Shown in pieces: positions 17,628 to 27,054 of a DNA stretch of 64,000 nt (its first letter is position 1; the number at the start of each line of letters is the position of its first letter). The notes beneath the pieces were generated by a model that was not told where the DNA came from, ran no database searches, and was given only the letters and a program-made list of their open reading frames with translations. The position numbers and the translations under genes were made by a program. This DNA is from Anaerolineae bacterium (lineage in GTDB: Bacteria > Chloroflexota > Anaerolineae > DRVO01): positions 25,284 to 89,283 of the forward strand of contig JABLXR010000024.1 of NCBI GenBank assembly GCA_013178015.1. The letters are read 5' to 3'.

Positions 17628-19728
17628 GCGCCATCACCTGGTCCTCGCTGAATCCCGAGTATCGCGTCACGGTGAAGCTGCGTGCCGGGCGTCCTGCGTC
17701 CTCGCGATCGGGCTGGGAGGCGGTGATGGCTATGATGCGGGGCCCGCTGCCGGCGCCATCCGGCCGCAGGGCTCGCGCCACCGACCTGCCCTCCAGCCCC
17801 GGCAGAGCCATGTCCAGTAGCACCACGTCGGGCCCGAACTCCCGAGCCACTTCCAGCGCCGTATGTCCATCGTAGGCGGTGGCGACCTGGTAGTGCCCCT
17901 CTGGCGCGCTCAGGATGCGCTCCAGCAGGCGCACGAATGACGGATCATCGTCTACCACTAGGACCTTCTGTCCCTCGTCGTCACCACCCAGAACGCCGAG
18001 GAGCTGTTGAGGGCTGATCGGCTTCACCAGCCACTCGTCGCAGTACTCCGATACCCTCAGTTCGCCGGCGGCAGGCAAGCTGCACTGAAGGAGGACCACC
18101 GGCTCGCTGAGCAGCGGCGCCGGCGAGCTGGCGGTCGCCGTGTCCGCCTCGGGCGGGGCGCTGACGATCACGGCCCTGGGGTGAAGCTCGCGCGTCCGAC
18201 GCACCGCCTCTCCCAGGCTGGACGCCTGGACCACCTGAGCGCCTTCCAGGTGCCGATGAAGGTACGCGGCGGTGCTCTCCGTCCCCACCACCACTACCGT
18301 TTCGGGCGCTGCCTCTCCGCCCGGGGCCGGCGGAAGCAGGGGCGAGAGCCTGGCTACCTGCTTCTCCGCCATAGGAATGGTGAAGGAGAACTTGCTGCCC
18401 TCGCCCACTCTGCTCTCGGCCCAGATGCGCCCTCCGTGGGCGTTCACGAACCGCTTGGCGATCGCCAGGCCCAATCCTTTCCCCGCGGCGGTGACCCCCT
18501 CCCGGCCGGGCCAGACGGCCTGGTGAAACTCGGAGAATATCTCCTCGAGCTCCTCCGCCGGAATGCCCGGCCCCGTGTCGGAGACGGTCACGACCACCTC
18601 GTCGGCAACTGCAGCCGCCGACACTCTTACCTCGCCTGCCGAGGTGAAGCGGCAGGCGTTGGCCAACAAGTTCAGCAGGACCTGCCTGATCCGCGTTGGG
18701 TCCAAGCTAAGCTCTGGCAGGTGATCGGGCAGGTCGAGCTTCAGGCTTACCTGCTCCTTCTTGAGCAGCAACCTGGAGGCAATGTCGGCAGCCTCGCCTA
18801 TGAGCGCCCTCAAGTCGGTAGGTTCACGGCGAATGGGCATCCTCAGGGACTGAGCCCGCGCCAGGTCTAGGATGTCGTCCACCAGCTCGGAGAGGTATCG
18901 CGCGCTCAGCTGCACCTCGCCGATGTCGCGGCGAAGCTCCGGCGTCCAGGCCACTCCCCGGTATACCTCGGGATACCTCTGCATCATCTCCAGGAAGCCC
19001 AGGATGACGTTGAGGGGCGTACGCAGCTCGTGGCTCACCGTGGTGGCAAACTGCTCCTTCAGCCGGCGTGCCTCCACCGCCTCGCTCTGAGCCTGGGCCA
19101 GCTCCCGCAGGCTCCGCTTGAGCAGCCCGTTGGAGACCCTGAGGGCACTGTTGAGCCGGTTCACCTGCTGCCGCCGAGTCTGGATCTCCCGCGCCAGCTC
19201 CGTCGCGCCGGCTACGTGACGCCAGGAGTCGCGCAGGGCCTGACGAAGGTCGAACGTGACCAGCGTCAGGACAGCGCTCACCGACAGGAAGAGCAGACGG
19301 TGTCCCCAGACGACCGCTGAGGTCATAGGGCCTCCGGCAGGGAGCAGGATCGAGGCTCCCAGGGCCACCAGGACCGCTGCGCCGGCTGGCAACAGGAAGG
19401 CAGCCTGCAGGACGGGAATAAGGTAGAAGCTGGCGGCGACCTCGTGGCGGAGGTACGCGTGGGCGTAGTAGGTGGAGAAGAGGGTCACGAGTATGGCAAC
19501 GCCGGCCTTGCAGGAAGCTGATCGAACCCTGATCAGGCTGGTGGCCACCAGGAGCAAGACATCGGCTACGATGAGTGCTACCAGTTGTAGGTCTGCTTCA
19601 GGGAGGGAGACCTGCTGGTACCATCCTAGAAGCGCCAGGGCGGACAGCACTGCGGTCATCTTCCACAGCATGCCCTCCTGCAACTCGGCCCAGTTCTGCC
19701 GCACCTGCGCCCCCGAGGTCTCCCTCAT
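17533..19728 (-). CDS. Membrane hybrid histidine kinase with two receiver domains
   Basis: This 731-aa protein has about five or six hydrophobic segments in residues 25-185, a coiled-coil-like linker, HisKA with [11 protein letters not shown] (His233), HATPase_c with [17 protein letters not shown] and [10 protein letters not shown], then two receivers. The first ([10 protein letters not shown] onward) has no acceptor Asp and is degenerate. The second ([19 protein letters not shown]) keeps the acidic site but lacks a clear KP lysine. ATG 19728 follows GGGAGGTCGGA. It converges with and overlaps by 95 bp the regulator at 16407-17627, so the two may form one signalling pair. Confidence 0.9.
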   Translation of the reverse strand: MRETSGAQVRQNWAELQEGMLWKMTAVLSALALLGWYQQVSLPEADLQLVALIVADVLLLVATSLIRVRSASCKAGVAILVTLFSTYYAHAYLRHEVAASFYLIPVLQAAFLLPAGAAVLVALGASILLPAGGPMTSAVVWGHRLLFLSVSAVLTLVTFDLRQALRDSWRHVAGATELAREIQTRRQQVNRLNSALRVSNGLLKRSLRELAQAQSEAVEARRLKEQFATTVSHELRTPLNVILGFLEMMQRYPEVYRGVAWTPELRRDIGEVQLSARYLSELVDDILDLARAQSLRMPIRREPTDLRALIGEAADIASRLLLKKEQVSLKLDLPDHLPELSLDPTRIRQVLLNLLANACRFTSAGEVRVSAAAVADEVVVTVSDTGPGIPAEELEEIFSEFHQAVWPGREGVTAAGKGLGLAIAKRFVNAHGGRIWAESRVGEGSKFSFTIPMAEKQVARLSPLLPPAPGGEAAPETVVVVGTESTAAYLHRHLEGAQVVQASSLGEAVRRTRELHPRAVIVSAPPEADTATASSPAPLLSEPVVLLQCSLPAAGELRVSEYCDEWLVKPISPQQLLGVLGGDDEGQKVLVVDDDPSFVRLLERILSAPEGHYQVATAYDGHTALEVAREFGPDVVLLDMALPGLEGRSVARALRPDGAGSGPRIIAITASQPDREDAGRPARSFTVTRYSGFSEDQVMALIRCSLELLPPSWLPEPPASGSEEDPYATPV

Positions 19729-19760
19729 TCCGACCTCCCTTTGCCCCGTTCACCGCGCTC

Positions 19761-19870
19761 ATAGAACGCGGATGACGCTGACGGTGCGCTGGTCAACGCT
19801 GATCAGAGGGAGGGCATGCACCTAGAGATCAGCGGCGATCAGCGTGGTGTCAGCGTCATCCGCGTTCTAT
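19761..19870. repeat. Inverted array of ~10-mer repeats (site D)
   Basis: The left arm (19761-19806) reads ATAGAACGCGGATGACGCTG and continues with 10-mers of the type NNCGCTGATC. The right arm (about 19827-19870) is its inverse, with the outer 22 bp perfectly complementary and inner units diverged. The loop is about 20 nt. The right edge lies 4 nt from the stop codon of the isomerase gene at 19875, so the hairpin would form at the 3' end of that transcript. Confidence 0.87.
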
Positions 19871-19874
19871 CGAG

Positions 19875-20696
19875 CTACAGCAGCGGCTCCAGCAGCTTGA
19901 TTGCTGCCTTGATGTCCTCGATCTGCTGGGGGCCGCTGATCTCCCGCTCGATGGTGAGAGCGCCCTGGAAGCCGAGGGATTTGAGCTTGGGCACCAGCCG
20001 GGGGAAGTCCACCCGTCCCTGACCCAAGGGCTTCTCCGGCCCCAGCTTGCGCCCATTGGTAGGGTAGTCGCCATCTTTGGCGTGGACCCCGCGCACGTAC
20101 TGGCCGAACACGTCCAGCGCGTCCACTGGGTTGGCCTTGCCGTACATGAGCAGGTTGGCCGGGTCCAGGTTGATGCCCAGGTTGTCCATGCCGATGTCCT
20201 CGATGGCCCTCAGCAGGGTCACCGGGGTCTCCTGGCCGGTCTCGAACCAGAACTGCAGGCCGCGCTCCCGGCAGTAGAGGGCGAGCTCCTTGAGAGCGTC
20301 AATAGTGCCGTTGTAGCGGGGATCGTTGGGATCCTCCGGAATAAAGCCCACGTGGGTGGTGATGCTGGGAGCACCCACCTTCTGGGCGAAGTCGGCCCCC
20401 GCCTTCAGCGCCGCCAGGCGCTCGGCCCGAGGCCACTCCGGCACCAGGCCGATGGTGCGCGGTCCGGTCACCAGGTCCCAGACTCTCCAGCCCGGCGTCC
20501 CCGCCCAGATGGTGCTCACCTCCACCCCATACTTCTCGGAAGCGGCTATGAGCCGGTCCACCATCTCCTGGGTATAGAGAGCCGGGTCCCAGTTGGAAAC
20601 CTGGCACGTAGGCAGCCCCAAGTCCCGAACCTTGGCCAACTCCTCTTCCGGCCCCTTGCTCAGACTCACCATCGTACCCAGTTTCAGTTTGGCCAC
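19875..20696 (-). CDS. Sugar phosphate isomerase/epimerase family TIM-barrel protein
   Basis: This 273-aa protein is of the xylose-isomerase-like TIM-barrel family. Conserved strand ends carry probable metal ligands: APSITTHVGFIPE, LQFWFETGQE (Glu), LGINLDPANLLMYG (Asp), VRGVHAKDGDY (His, Asp) and ALTIEREISG (Glu). Family members epimerise or isomerise keto-sugars or inositol derivatives; exact substrate is unknown. The start is GTG 20694-20696 with GGGAG upstream. It is downstream of a second isomerase and a Gfo/Idh oxidoreductase on the same strand, separated by repeat site E. Confidence 0.88.
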   Translation of the reverse strand: MAKLKLGTMVSLSKGPEEELAKVRDLGLPTCQVSNWDPALYTQEMVDRLIAASEKYGVEVSTIWAGTPGWRVWDLVTGPRTIGLVPEWPRAERLAALKAGADFAQKVGAPSITTHVGFIPEDPNDPRYNGTIDALKELALYCRERGLQFWFETGQETPVTLLRAIEDIGMDNLGINLDPANLLMYGKANPVDALDVFGQYVRGVHAKDGDYPTNGRKLGPEKPLGQGRVDFPRLVPKLKSLGFQGALTIEREISGPQQIEDIKAAIKLLEPLL

Positions 20697-20714
20697 GTCG
20701 CACTCCCGTCACTC

Positions 20715-20831
20715 GTGATACGTGATACGTGATACGTGATACGTGATGCGTGACGCGTGACGTCTGTCTAGTCACGTATCACGTATCACGTGTCACGTGT
20801 CACGCATCACGTATCACGCATCACGTATCAC
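20715..20831. repeat. Inverted array of GTGATAC heptamers (site E)
   Basis: Seven left units run 20715-20763: four perfect GTGATAC copies, then GTGATGC, GTGACGC and GTGACGT. After an 8-nt loop, the right arm (20772-20831) is TCACGTA-type units, about 8.5 copies, complementary to the left. The last unit abuts the stop codon of the gene at 20831. The motif is unrelated to the AGGGGAT family but has the same 7-nt period and head-to-head arrangement. Confidence 0.96.
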
Positions 20832-21637
20832 TAGAACCCTACCCGCTCCAGAACGCCACTCATGTACTTGATGGCCAGCTTGCCCGCCTGCACGGCACCC
20901 TCGGGGTCCTGCGGACCCAGCGTCTCGATCAGGCACGGGCCGCCGGAAAAACCACCCTCCTTGAGGATACCGAACACGGCCTCGAAGTCCACTTGCCCCG
21001 ATCCTGGGGTGACGCTGACGCTCGGCTTGCCATCGGTACCGATGATGCAGTCCTTGACGCACACACCTACGGTGATGCCGTCGAAGTAGCGCGCCTCAGC
21101 CACCGGGTCGAGTTGCTTGTAGTATAGGATGTTGCCGGGATCATACCACGCCCGGAAAGCAGGATGTCCCACTCTCTTGACCACGTCGGCCGTCTCCTCT
21201 CCCGAGGTGGAGATGCCGCCGTGCGGCTTGATCCCGATGATCACGCCCCTGTCATGAGCGTAGGGGCTGACGGCCTTCATCACTTCGATGTAGGTGTCGT
21301 AGGTCTCGGGCTTGTGGGCACCCATCTCCAGCAGGTGTTTGGCACCGCTGGCCACGGCTCGATCAATGAACTCCCGATAGCGCCGGATGGCTTCGTCCTT
21401 GTCCACATCGAAATGTACTCGGGCCAGCACGGCGTGCAGCCTCATGCCCCGAGCATCTAGCTGCCGGTGGATATCTTCGATCTCGGAGTAGGGGGTGTTC
21501 CATTCCACGTAGGCGCCCCCACCGGGCTTGCCCAGCAGCCCCACGTGACTGGTGCCGGTGGACAGAATGGCGTCGAGAGCTTCCTCCAAGGGAAGAGGAA
21601 GAAACGGGCGGTTGAAGAAGCCGAGCATGGTTTCCAT
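20831..21637 (-). CDS. Sugar phosphate isomerase/epimerase family TIM-barrel protein
   Basis: This 268-aa enzyme is a second TIM-barrel isomerase, only distantly similar to its neighbour. Likely ligand positions are IIGIKPHGG, RAWYDPGNILYY (Asp), TVGVCVKDCIIG (Lys, Asp) and PCLIETLGPQDP (Glu). ATG 21635-21637 shares its A with the TGA of the upstream oxidoreductase gene (TGATG) and has GAGGT eight nt before it; GTG 21640 is a possible alternative. The coupling suggests that oxidation and isomerisation steps act on the same sugar or inositol. Confidence 0.88.
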   Translation of the reverse strand: METMLGFFNRPFLPLPLEEALDAILSTGTSHVGLLGKPGGGAYVEWNTPYSEIEDIHRQLDARGMRLHAVLARVHFDVDKDEAIRRYREFIDRAVASGAKHLLEMGAHKPETYDTYIEVMKAVSPYAHDRGVIIGIKPHGGISTSGEETADVVKRVGHPAFRAWYDPGNILYYKQLDPVAEARYFDGITVGVCVKDCIIGTDGKPSVSVTPGSGQVDFEAVFGILKEGGFSGGPCLIETLGPQDPEGAVQAGKLAIKYMSGVLERVGF

Positions 21638-22665
21638 CACACTGACCTCGGATCAACAGGTTGGCCCGCCTCCGCCGAGCGAAGCGCGGCGAGCGAGACT
21701 CGCAGTGCGGCGAGGCCGTCCTCGCCCGTGGCCGTGGGCGATCCACCAGTTCGAACTGCCTGGGCGAAGGCTTCCGCCTGATGGCGCATGGCTTCCACCA
21801 TTACGTCCTCGCCGTACGGGCCCAATGTAGCTTCCTCGCCACCCTCGGTCAACAGGCGCACGCTGTCGAGGTCGGGGCGCATCAGGCCCTTGGGCCCCCA
21901 TACCTCGGCGAACGACCCGCCGCTCACTCCCGGCGGCAGCCCCCAGCTGATGCTGAGCGCCCCCACGTCGCCGGAGGCATAGCGCACCAGGAGGGACACG
22001 GTGTCCGGGGCCAGCTGCTTCAGCCCGGCCAGCTCCGGCCGGCCCTGGGCCAGAGTGAGGGCCTGCGCCTCCACCTGCACCGGCTCGGAGTCGAACGCCA
22101 GGCGCCAAAGGTCGAAGCGGTGGGGGCAGAAGTCCACCACCGGCCCGCCGTTGCCGGTGAGCATATCGTGCATGGCCACCTTGGGGCGGATGGGCATGGT
22201 GAAGGTGTACACCCACATGGCCGGCCGCCCGATCGCCCCTTCACCCATCAGTCGCACGATGTCGCCGGTGGACCGGAGTTGCCGCAACTGGAACCCGATC
22301 CCCAGCCGCACGTCGTTCCTGCGGGCTGCGGCGATCATGGCCTGGGCCCGCTCCGTGGTCAGGGCGATGGGCTTTTCGCACAGGACGTGCTTGCCCCTCT
22401 CAGCCGCGAAAAGCGTCACCTCCGGGTGGTAGTGTGCCGGCACGCACACGGATACCACCTGCACAGCGGGGCTCTCCAGGGCCTGGCGGTAGTCCTGGTA
22501 AGCGTGCTCGATGCCGTACTCCTGGGCCAGGCTCTGGGCCCGCCGCAGGTCCACGTCGGCTACGGCGACCAGCCGCGCCCCCTCCACTGCGGACCAGGCG
22601 CGGGCGTGGTTGCGCCCCATCATGCCGGCCCCGACTATACACACTCCTAGTTCACCCCGTGACAT
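21637..22665 (-). CDS. Gfo/Idh/MocA family NAD(P)-dependent oxidoreductase
   Basis: The 342-aa protein begins with a Rossmann fold, VCIVGAGMMGRNHARAW, and has the family's cofactor-ring motif CEKPIALT near residue 95. The C-terminal alpha/beta domain contains VVDFCPHRFDLWRL with the usual Asp/His catalytic pair. Members oxidise sugar or cyclitol hydroxyls. ATG 22665 follows GGAGGAGCCC. It is the first gene of a three-gene minus-strand run and is divergent from the NagB-like gene at 22878, with 212 bp of shared upstream DNA in which no operator was recognised. Confidence 0.92.
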   Translation of the reverse strand: MSRGELGVCIVGAGMMGRNHARAWSAVEGARLVAVADVDLRRAQSLAQEYGIEHAYQDYRQALESPAVQVVSVCVPAHYHPEVTLFAAERGKHVLCEKPIALTTERAQAMIAAARRNDVRLGIGFQLRQLRSTGDIVRLMGEGAIGRPAMWVYTFTMPIRPKVAMHDMLTGNGGPVVDFCPHRFDLWRLAFDSEPVQVEAQALTLAQGRPELAGLKQLAPDTVSLLVRYASGDVGALSISWGLPPGVSGGSFAEVWGPKGLMRPDLDSVRLLTEGGEEATLGPYGEDVMVEAMRHQAEAFAQAVRTGGSPTATGEDGLAALRVSLAALRSAEAGQPVDPRSV

Positions 22666-22877
22666 GGGCTCCTCCCTGTCCAGCCGCTCTTCCGGGGGCA
22701 GGCAACAGGCAGGCGGGGTGGCCTGTTCCTACCACAAGCGATGCGTAGACCCCGGCCTCTTGACCAGGGGGTGGCGCCTGTGGCTGCCTCACCCTTGACC
22801 GTCCGCTCCCCCTGTGCTACCTGTAAGGGACCGCTCACAGCATCCGTAGCCCTGCGCCGGACCAGGAGGCACCCCAC

Positions 22878-23720
22878 ATGCTGCGATCCCCTACCGCCAT
22901 CCCGCCCGAGGAACTGGGGCGGGGCAGTCGTATCGCCTTGGAGATCGTGGACACCGACGTAGATCTCTACCACCACATGGCCTGGACCATGCTCGACGCC
23001 TTGCGGGCGAACAACACCGCCGGCCGACCTACCGTATTCATCGTCCCGGTTGGCCCCGTGGGGCAGTATCGCCGTTTCGCCGCCCTGTGCAACCGCTACG
23101 ATGTCTCCTGCCGGGACCTGTATCTGTTCAACATGGACGAGTACCTCCAGGACGACGGCACCTACGTGCCCGAGGATCACCCCCTCAGCTTTCGGGGCTT
23201 CATGGAGCGCGAATACCGGATGCGGATCCGGGAAGACCTCCGGCCAGCGCCCGACCACGTCATCTTCCCCGACCCCGCCCGTCCCCAGTCGGCCGCGGAA
23301 CGGATGGCCGAGCTGGGCGGGGTGGAGATCTGCTTCGGCGGGGTAGGCATCAACGGCCACATCGCCTTCAACGAGCCGCCCGAACCGGGGGAGACGGTGA
23401 CCAACGAGGAGTTCAGGGAGCGGCCCACCCGGGTGCTGCCCCTGGCTCGAGAAAGCCGCACCATCAACGCCCACACCGCTGGTGGAGGCGACCTGCAGGT
23501 CGTCCCTCGCCTGGCCATCACCCTGGGTATGAGAGAGCTCCTGGCCGCCCGCAAGCTGCGGTTCTACCTGAACCGACCGTGGCAGAGAGCAGTGGTGCGG
23601 CGCATCCTGCACGGCCCCGTCACCGCCGCTCTACCGGCATCCTTCCTTCAGGAGCATGACGACGCCCGGCTGGTGATCACCCGGGAGGTGTCGGAGTTGC
23701 CCGTAGCGAGGCTGGCGTGA
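22878..23720 (+). CDS. NagB-like glucosamine-6-phosphate deaminase/isomerase
   Basis: The 280-aa protein has the NagB/RpiA fold signatures: FIVPVGPVGQYRRF near the start, LFNMDEYL with the catalytic Asp, and GGVGINGHIAFNEPPE with the active-site Asn, His and Glu. The family converts glucosamine-6-phosphate to fructose-6-phosphate and ammonia. Classical NagB is a little shorter and has PTGSTP near the N-terminus, which here is replaced by VPVGPVG, so a related amino-sugar phosphate may be the substrate. It shares a GTGA overlap with the following amidohydrolase gene. Confidence 0.85.
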   Translation: MLRSPTAIPPEELGRGSRIALEIVDTDVDLYHHMAWTMLDALRANNTAGRPTVFIVPVGPVGQYRRFAALCNRYDVSCRDLYLFNMDEYLQDDGTYVPEDHPLSFRGFMEREYRMRIREDLRPAPDHVIFPDPARPQSAAERMAELGGVEICFGGVGINGHIAFNEPPEPGETVTNEEFRERPTRVLPLARESRTINAHTAGGGDLQVVPRLAITLGMRELLAARKLRFYLNRPWQRAVVRRILHGPVTAALPASFLQEHDDARLVITREVSELPVARLA

Positions 23721-24499
23721 GGCCCAGATCGCCTCTGGTTGACGCCCACGCTCACCTGGAGGCCGAGCCCGACTACCCCGAGTCCCTGCTCCGCACCTGC
23801 GACCGGCTCGGCATCGAGCGGGTCTGCCTCAGCGGCCTGGGCCCCGCCTTTGACATGGCCGGCAACGAGCAGGTGAGGCAGGCGGTGCAGGCGCACCCGG
23901 ACCGGTTCATCGGCTTTCGTTACCTGAGGCTGGGTCAGCATCGCCCCCAGGACGTGGACTTGGCGGTGGAGGAGGGGTTCCGCGGCCTCAAGTTTACCAT
24001 CCCCCTGCGTTCGTACGACGACGAGGCCTACTTCCCCGTCTACGAGCGGGCCCAGGCGTACAGCCTCCCCTGCCTCTTCCACTGCGGTATCGTGACTACC
24101 CGGCACTACCTTGGCGGGGTGTCTTCGGCCCGGATGCGGCCCGTCCACCTGGACACCATCGCCCACGAGTTCCCCCAGCTCAGCCTGATCTGCGCCCACC
24201 TGGGCATGCCCTGGTACGAGGAAGCGGCCGCCGTCGCCCGTATCCTGCCCAACGTCTACGTCGACCTGAGTGGGTCGCCCCGGGGGTGGAGGGTACAGAA
24301 GGACATCGAGTTCTTTCGGAGCCTGTTCTACTGGCCCGAAGCCTGGCGCAAGGTCCTCTGGGGCTCGGACGTGCACTACACCGACCTGGAGGCGGCCCTC
24401 CGGCGCGACCGGGCCCTGGTGGAGGCCGTGGATCTGCCCCAGGACCAGCGGGATGCCTACTTCGGTGGTACCCTGCTATCATTGCTTCCAGCGTGTTAG
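23717..24499 (+). CDS. Metal-dependent amidohydrolase (TIM-barrel)
   Basis: The 260-aa protein starts with LVDAHAHLEAEPDYPESLL, the first metal-binding HxH motif of the amidohydrolase_2 class. Further conserved points are LFHCGIVTT (His), LICAHLGMPWYEEAA (His) and LWGSDVHYTDL (Asp). The family includes decarboxylases and lactone or amide hydrolases. GTG 23717 overlaps the nagB-like stop by 4 bp, indicating coupled translation and a role beside amino-sugar degradation, for example deacetylation or lactone opening. That role is inference. Confidence 0.85.
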   Translation: MRPRSPLVDAHAHLEAEPDYPESLLRTCDRLGIERVCLSGLGPAFDMAGNEQVRQAVQAHPDRFIGFRYLRLGQHRPQDVDLAVEEGFRGLKFTIPLRSYDDEAYFPVYERAQAYSLPCLFHCGIVTTRHYLGGVSSARMRPVHLDTIAHEFPQLSLICAHLGMPWYEEAAAVARILPNVYVDLSGSPRGWRVQKDIEFFRSLFYWPEAWRKVLWGSDVHYTDLEAALRRDRALVEAVDLPQDQRDAYFGGTLLSLLPAC

Positions 24500-24552
24500 G
24501 AGGGCGACGCGTCCTGATGCTCCACAGGGCGCCGTGATTCGATGACAGGCGC

Positions 24553-24630
24553 GTGTATTTCACTCTTCAGAACAGCCCCGAGGACTTGCCGCAGTATGCC
24601 GAGGCCGTCGCCAGGTATGTCCGTCTCTAG
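24553..24630 (+). pseudogene. Short coding-like fragment (gene 3' remnant)
   Basis: In the 187-bp gap before the PhnP-like gene, one frame reads VYFTLQNSPEDLPQYAEAVA and ends RYVRL plus TAG. The G/C third positions and amphipathic pattern look like a true protein C-terminus, but no start codon context or upstream domain is left. It may be a relic of a deleted gene. Evidence is weak. Confidence 0.25.
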
Positions 24631-24686
24631 GGCAGCCGGGCCCAAATCACCAGGCGCCCATTCCTCGGTCTTGAGGTGATCCCTCC

Positions 24687-25517
24687 ATGAGCCAGCCGTC
24701 CATGCTCCTCCGCTTCCTGGGCAGCGGCGCCGCCGAGTCGTTCCCGGCGCCTTTCTGCACCTGCCACAACTGCCAGGTGGCCCGACGCAACGGCGGGCGC
24801 GACATCCGCCGGCGCAGTGCCCTCCTGGTCAACGATGATCTGCTCATCGACTTCGGCCCCGACGTGTTCCAGGCCTTGCAGGAGTTCGGCCTGGACGCCA
24901 CCAACGTGCGCACCCTCATCATCACCCACGGGCACTCGGATCACCTGGCTGCGGATTCCTTTATCTACCGCACCCCTGGCTTCCGCCAGGCGACCGAGCT
25001 CCCCTTGCTAGAGGTCTACGCACCCGCCGACGCCCTGGATGCAGTGCTTCAGTTGATGGGGGCTTCCCTGGAGTCGGCCCGCCTGCGGCTCCTGCCTGTC
25101 ACGGCCGGCGACGAGGTGCGTAGCAACGGTTACAGCATCCTTGCCCTTCCGGCGGCCCACGGCGGCGCCGAGTATGAGTGCGTCACTTACTTGGTGGAGC
25201 GCGACGGCGCCCGACTCCTCTACGCCACCGACACCGGGCCCTTCCCGGAGGGCGCCTGGGATATCCTGGCCCGATACCCGCCGGCACTGGCTATCGTTGA
25301 TGCCACCATGGGGCACCTATCCGGCGGCAGCCACATGGGCATCGAACAGGTCAAAACCACGGTGGCCCGGCTGCGAGAACTGGCCGGACCCCAGATGCGG
25401 GCCATCGCCCACCATTTCTCGCACCAGGCCAACCCCAGCCACGACGAGCTGACCCGCATCTACGGCGCCGACGACATCGGCGTCGCCTACGATGGCATGC
25501 TGGTTGAGGTGGGATAG
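24687..25517 (+). CDS. PhnP-like metallo-beta-lactamase fold hydrolase
   Basis: The 276-aa protein has FLGSGAAES at its N-terminus, a Cys pair CTCHNCQVARR typical of PhnP-type phosphodiesterases, and the zinc motif THGHSDHL near residue 83. Later ligands are in LPAAHGGAEYE, LLYATDTGPFPE (Asp) and AIAHHFSHQ. PhnP hydrolyses ribosyl cyclic phosphates in phosphonate breakdown, but related proteins act on other cyclic phosphodiesters, and no phn genes are nearby. ATG 24687 is preceded by TTGAGGTGATCCCTCC. Confidence 0.88.
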   Translation: MSQPSMLLRFLGSGAAESFPAPFCTCHNCQVARRNGGRDIRRRSALLVNDDLLIDFGPDVFQALQEFGLDATNVRTLIITHGHSDHLAADSFIYRTPGFRQATELPLLEVYAPADALDAVLQLMGASLESARLRLLPVTAGDEVRSNGYSILALPAAHGGAEYECVTYLVERDGARLLYATDTGPFPEGAWDILARYPPALAIVDATMGHLSGGSHMGIEQVKTTVARLRELAGPQMRAIAHHFSHQANPSHDELTRIYGADDIGVAYDGMLVEVG

Positions 25518-26079
25518 AGCGCTCACGACGTCACCACCCTGCCGATTCCTGCTGATCCCGCGACAATGGTCAGGGTGCCCTGCGGCACATGAGCTCCCCG
25601 TTCCATCGGCTTGGCAGGAGTCCAGGATCGAGGGGATGAGTGTGTTCAGCTGGCAGTCGCGCGCGGTAGACCGGAGTACGGGGTCTCCCCACAGCGTCTG
25701 CGGGCAGGCTCTTGGGCTGGCTGTAGCGGCAGGGCGGGGGTGCGGAGGTCCCTCCTTGAGAAATGAGCGCCCCCAGGCGCGGTAGGCACTTGGAGGCAGG
25801 GCGCGCGTGGGCGCGCGCACTTCTGGCCGGAGAGAGTTCTTGGGGTGCAGGCGGGCTTGCTCTCCTGGTCTGAGCCCAGCGAGGGACCCCAGCGGCGGTG
25901 CTGGGAGGAATCTGTGCCCCCTACCCTGAGCTGTTACTCGGGTTGCCGGGCGTCCTCACCACTGATAGTATGAGGACGTTATTAGCCTCAGTGGCAGTCG
26001 AGCCAGCTATGCTAACAGAAGGCCTCTGCCGGTCACCGCGCCCGAGCAGAGGCGTTTCTACATCAGTTAGGAGGACACC
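25518..26079. other. 562-bp intergenic region upstream of moxR, with one hairpin
   Basis: No convincing gene is seen; a 97-aa frame at 25492-25785 lacks coding character. GCCTCTGC (26022-26029) and GCAGAGGC (26046-26053) form an 8-bp stem with a 16-nt loop, ending about 20 nt before the moxR ribosome site TTAGGAGGACACC. The stem could regulate moxR leader translation or end transcription from upstream. Confidence 0.5.
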
Positions 26080-27054
26080 GTGGTGGACGTAGCACCGGTA
26101 CAGGAGGCGGCGGCCCGGGTGCGAGAGAACGTAGGCCGGGTCATCGTGGGCAAGGAGTCGGTGGTGGACCTGCTTCTGGTGTCCCTCCTGGCCCAGGGTC
26201 ACGTGCTCCTAGAGGACGTCCCTGGCATCGGCAAAACCACCCTAGCCAAGAGCCTGGCCCGCTCCCTGGGCGCTTCCTTCCAGCGTATCCAGTTCACCCC
26301 TGACCTTCTGCCCTCCGACGTCACCGGGGTGAACGTCTACAACCAGCGTTCCGGAGAGTTCGAGTTCCGCCCCGGCCCGGTCATGAGCCAATTGGTACTC
26401 GCCGATGAGATCAACCGGGCCTCCCCCCGCACTCAATCCGCCCTGCTTGAGGTGATGCAGGAGGGCCAGGTCACGGTGGACGGCATCACCCGCCCCGTGC
26501 CTCGCCCCTTCCTGGTGCTGGCCACCCAGAACCCCATCGAGCTGGAGGGCACTTTTCCCCTCCCGGAAGCCCAGATAGACCGGTTTCTGATGCGCCTGGA
26601 GCTGGGCTACCCGAACTTGGAGGAGGAGCGGGCCATCATTCGCCGGTTCCGCACCGAGGACCCCTACGAGGACCTGGAACCGGTGCTCTCGGCGCAGGAG
26701 GTCCTCGAACTGAGCCGCGTGTGCCGGGAGGTGTACCTGCACCCGGTGGTGGAGGACTACCTCCTCGAGCTGGTACGGCGCACCCGCCAGGACGAGACTC
26801 TGGCGCTCGGTGCCAGCCCCCGTGGGTCACTGGCCCTCATGCGCACCTCTCAGGCGCTGGCGGCTCTGCGCGGCCGGGACTACGTCCAGCCCGACGATCT
26901 CCAGGAACTGGCAGTGCCCGTGCTGGCTCACCGGCTCATCCCCAGCATGCGCACCCGCCTGCGAGGCCGGGCGGGGCGGGAAATCGTCTCTGAGATCCTC
27001 GCCCAGGTACCCGTTCCGGTCGAAGAGGACTGGTCCGCTGAGGTCGCCGGATGA
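26080..27054 (+). CDS. MoxR-family AAA+ ATPase
   Basis: The 324-aa protein has Walker A DVPGIGKTT (Lys52), Walker B VLADEINRA, the MoxR hallmark ASPRTQSALLEVMQEGQVT, and sensor 1 at VLATQNPIELEGTFPLPEAQ. MoxR proteins act as chaperones that assemble or activate partner complexes, usually with VWA or DUF58 proteins. The start is GTG 26080 (or GTG 26083) behind TTAGGAGGACACC. Its stop overlaps the DUF58 gene by 4 bp (ATGA), giving the conserved moxR-DUF58-DUF4129 arrangement. Confidence 0.95.
   Translation: MVDVAPVQEAAARVRENVGRVIVGKESVVDLLLVSLLAQGHVLLEDVPGIGKTTLAKSLARSLGASFQRIQFTPDLLPSDVTGVNVYNQRSGEFEFRPGPVMSQLVLADEINRASPRTQSALLEVMQEGQVTVDGITRPVPRPFLVLATQNPIELEGTFPLPEAQIDRFLMRLELGYPNLEEERAIIRRFRTEDPYEDLEPVLSAQEVLELSRVCREVYLHPVVEDYLLELVRRTRQDETLALGASPRGSLALMRTSQALAALRGRDYVQPDDLQELAVPVLAHRLIPSMRTRLRGRAGREIVSEILAQVPVPVEEDWSAEVAG

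Noticed and set aside
21661..22650. 329-codon plus-strand frame
   Set aside because: Antisense to the Gfo/Idh oxidoreductase; His/Arg/Gly-rich composition typical of shadows in GC-rich DNA.
25492..25785. 97-codon frame after the PhnP-like gene
   Set aside because: No third-position bias, no ribosome site and no recognisable domain.
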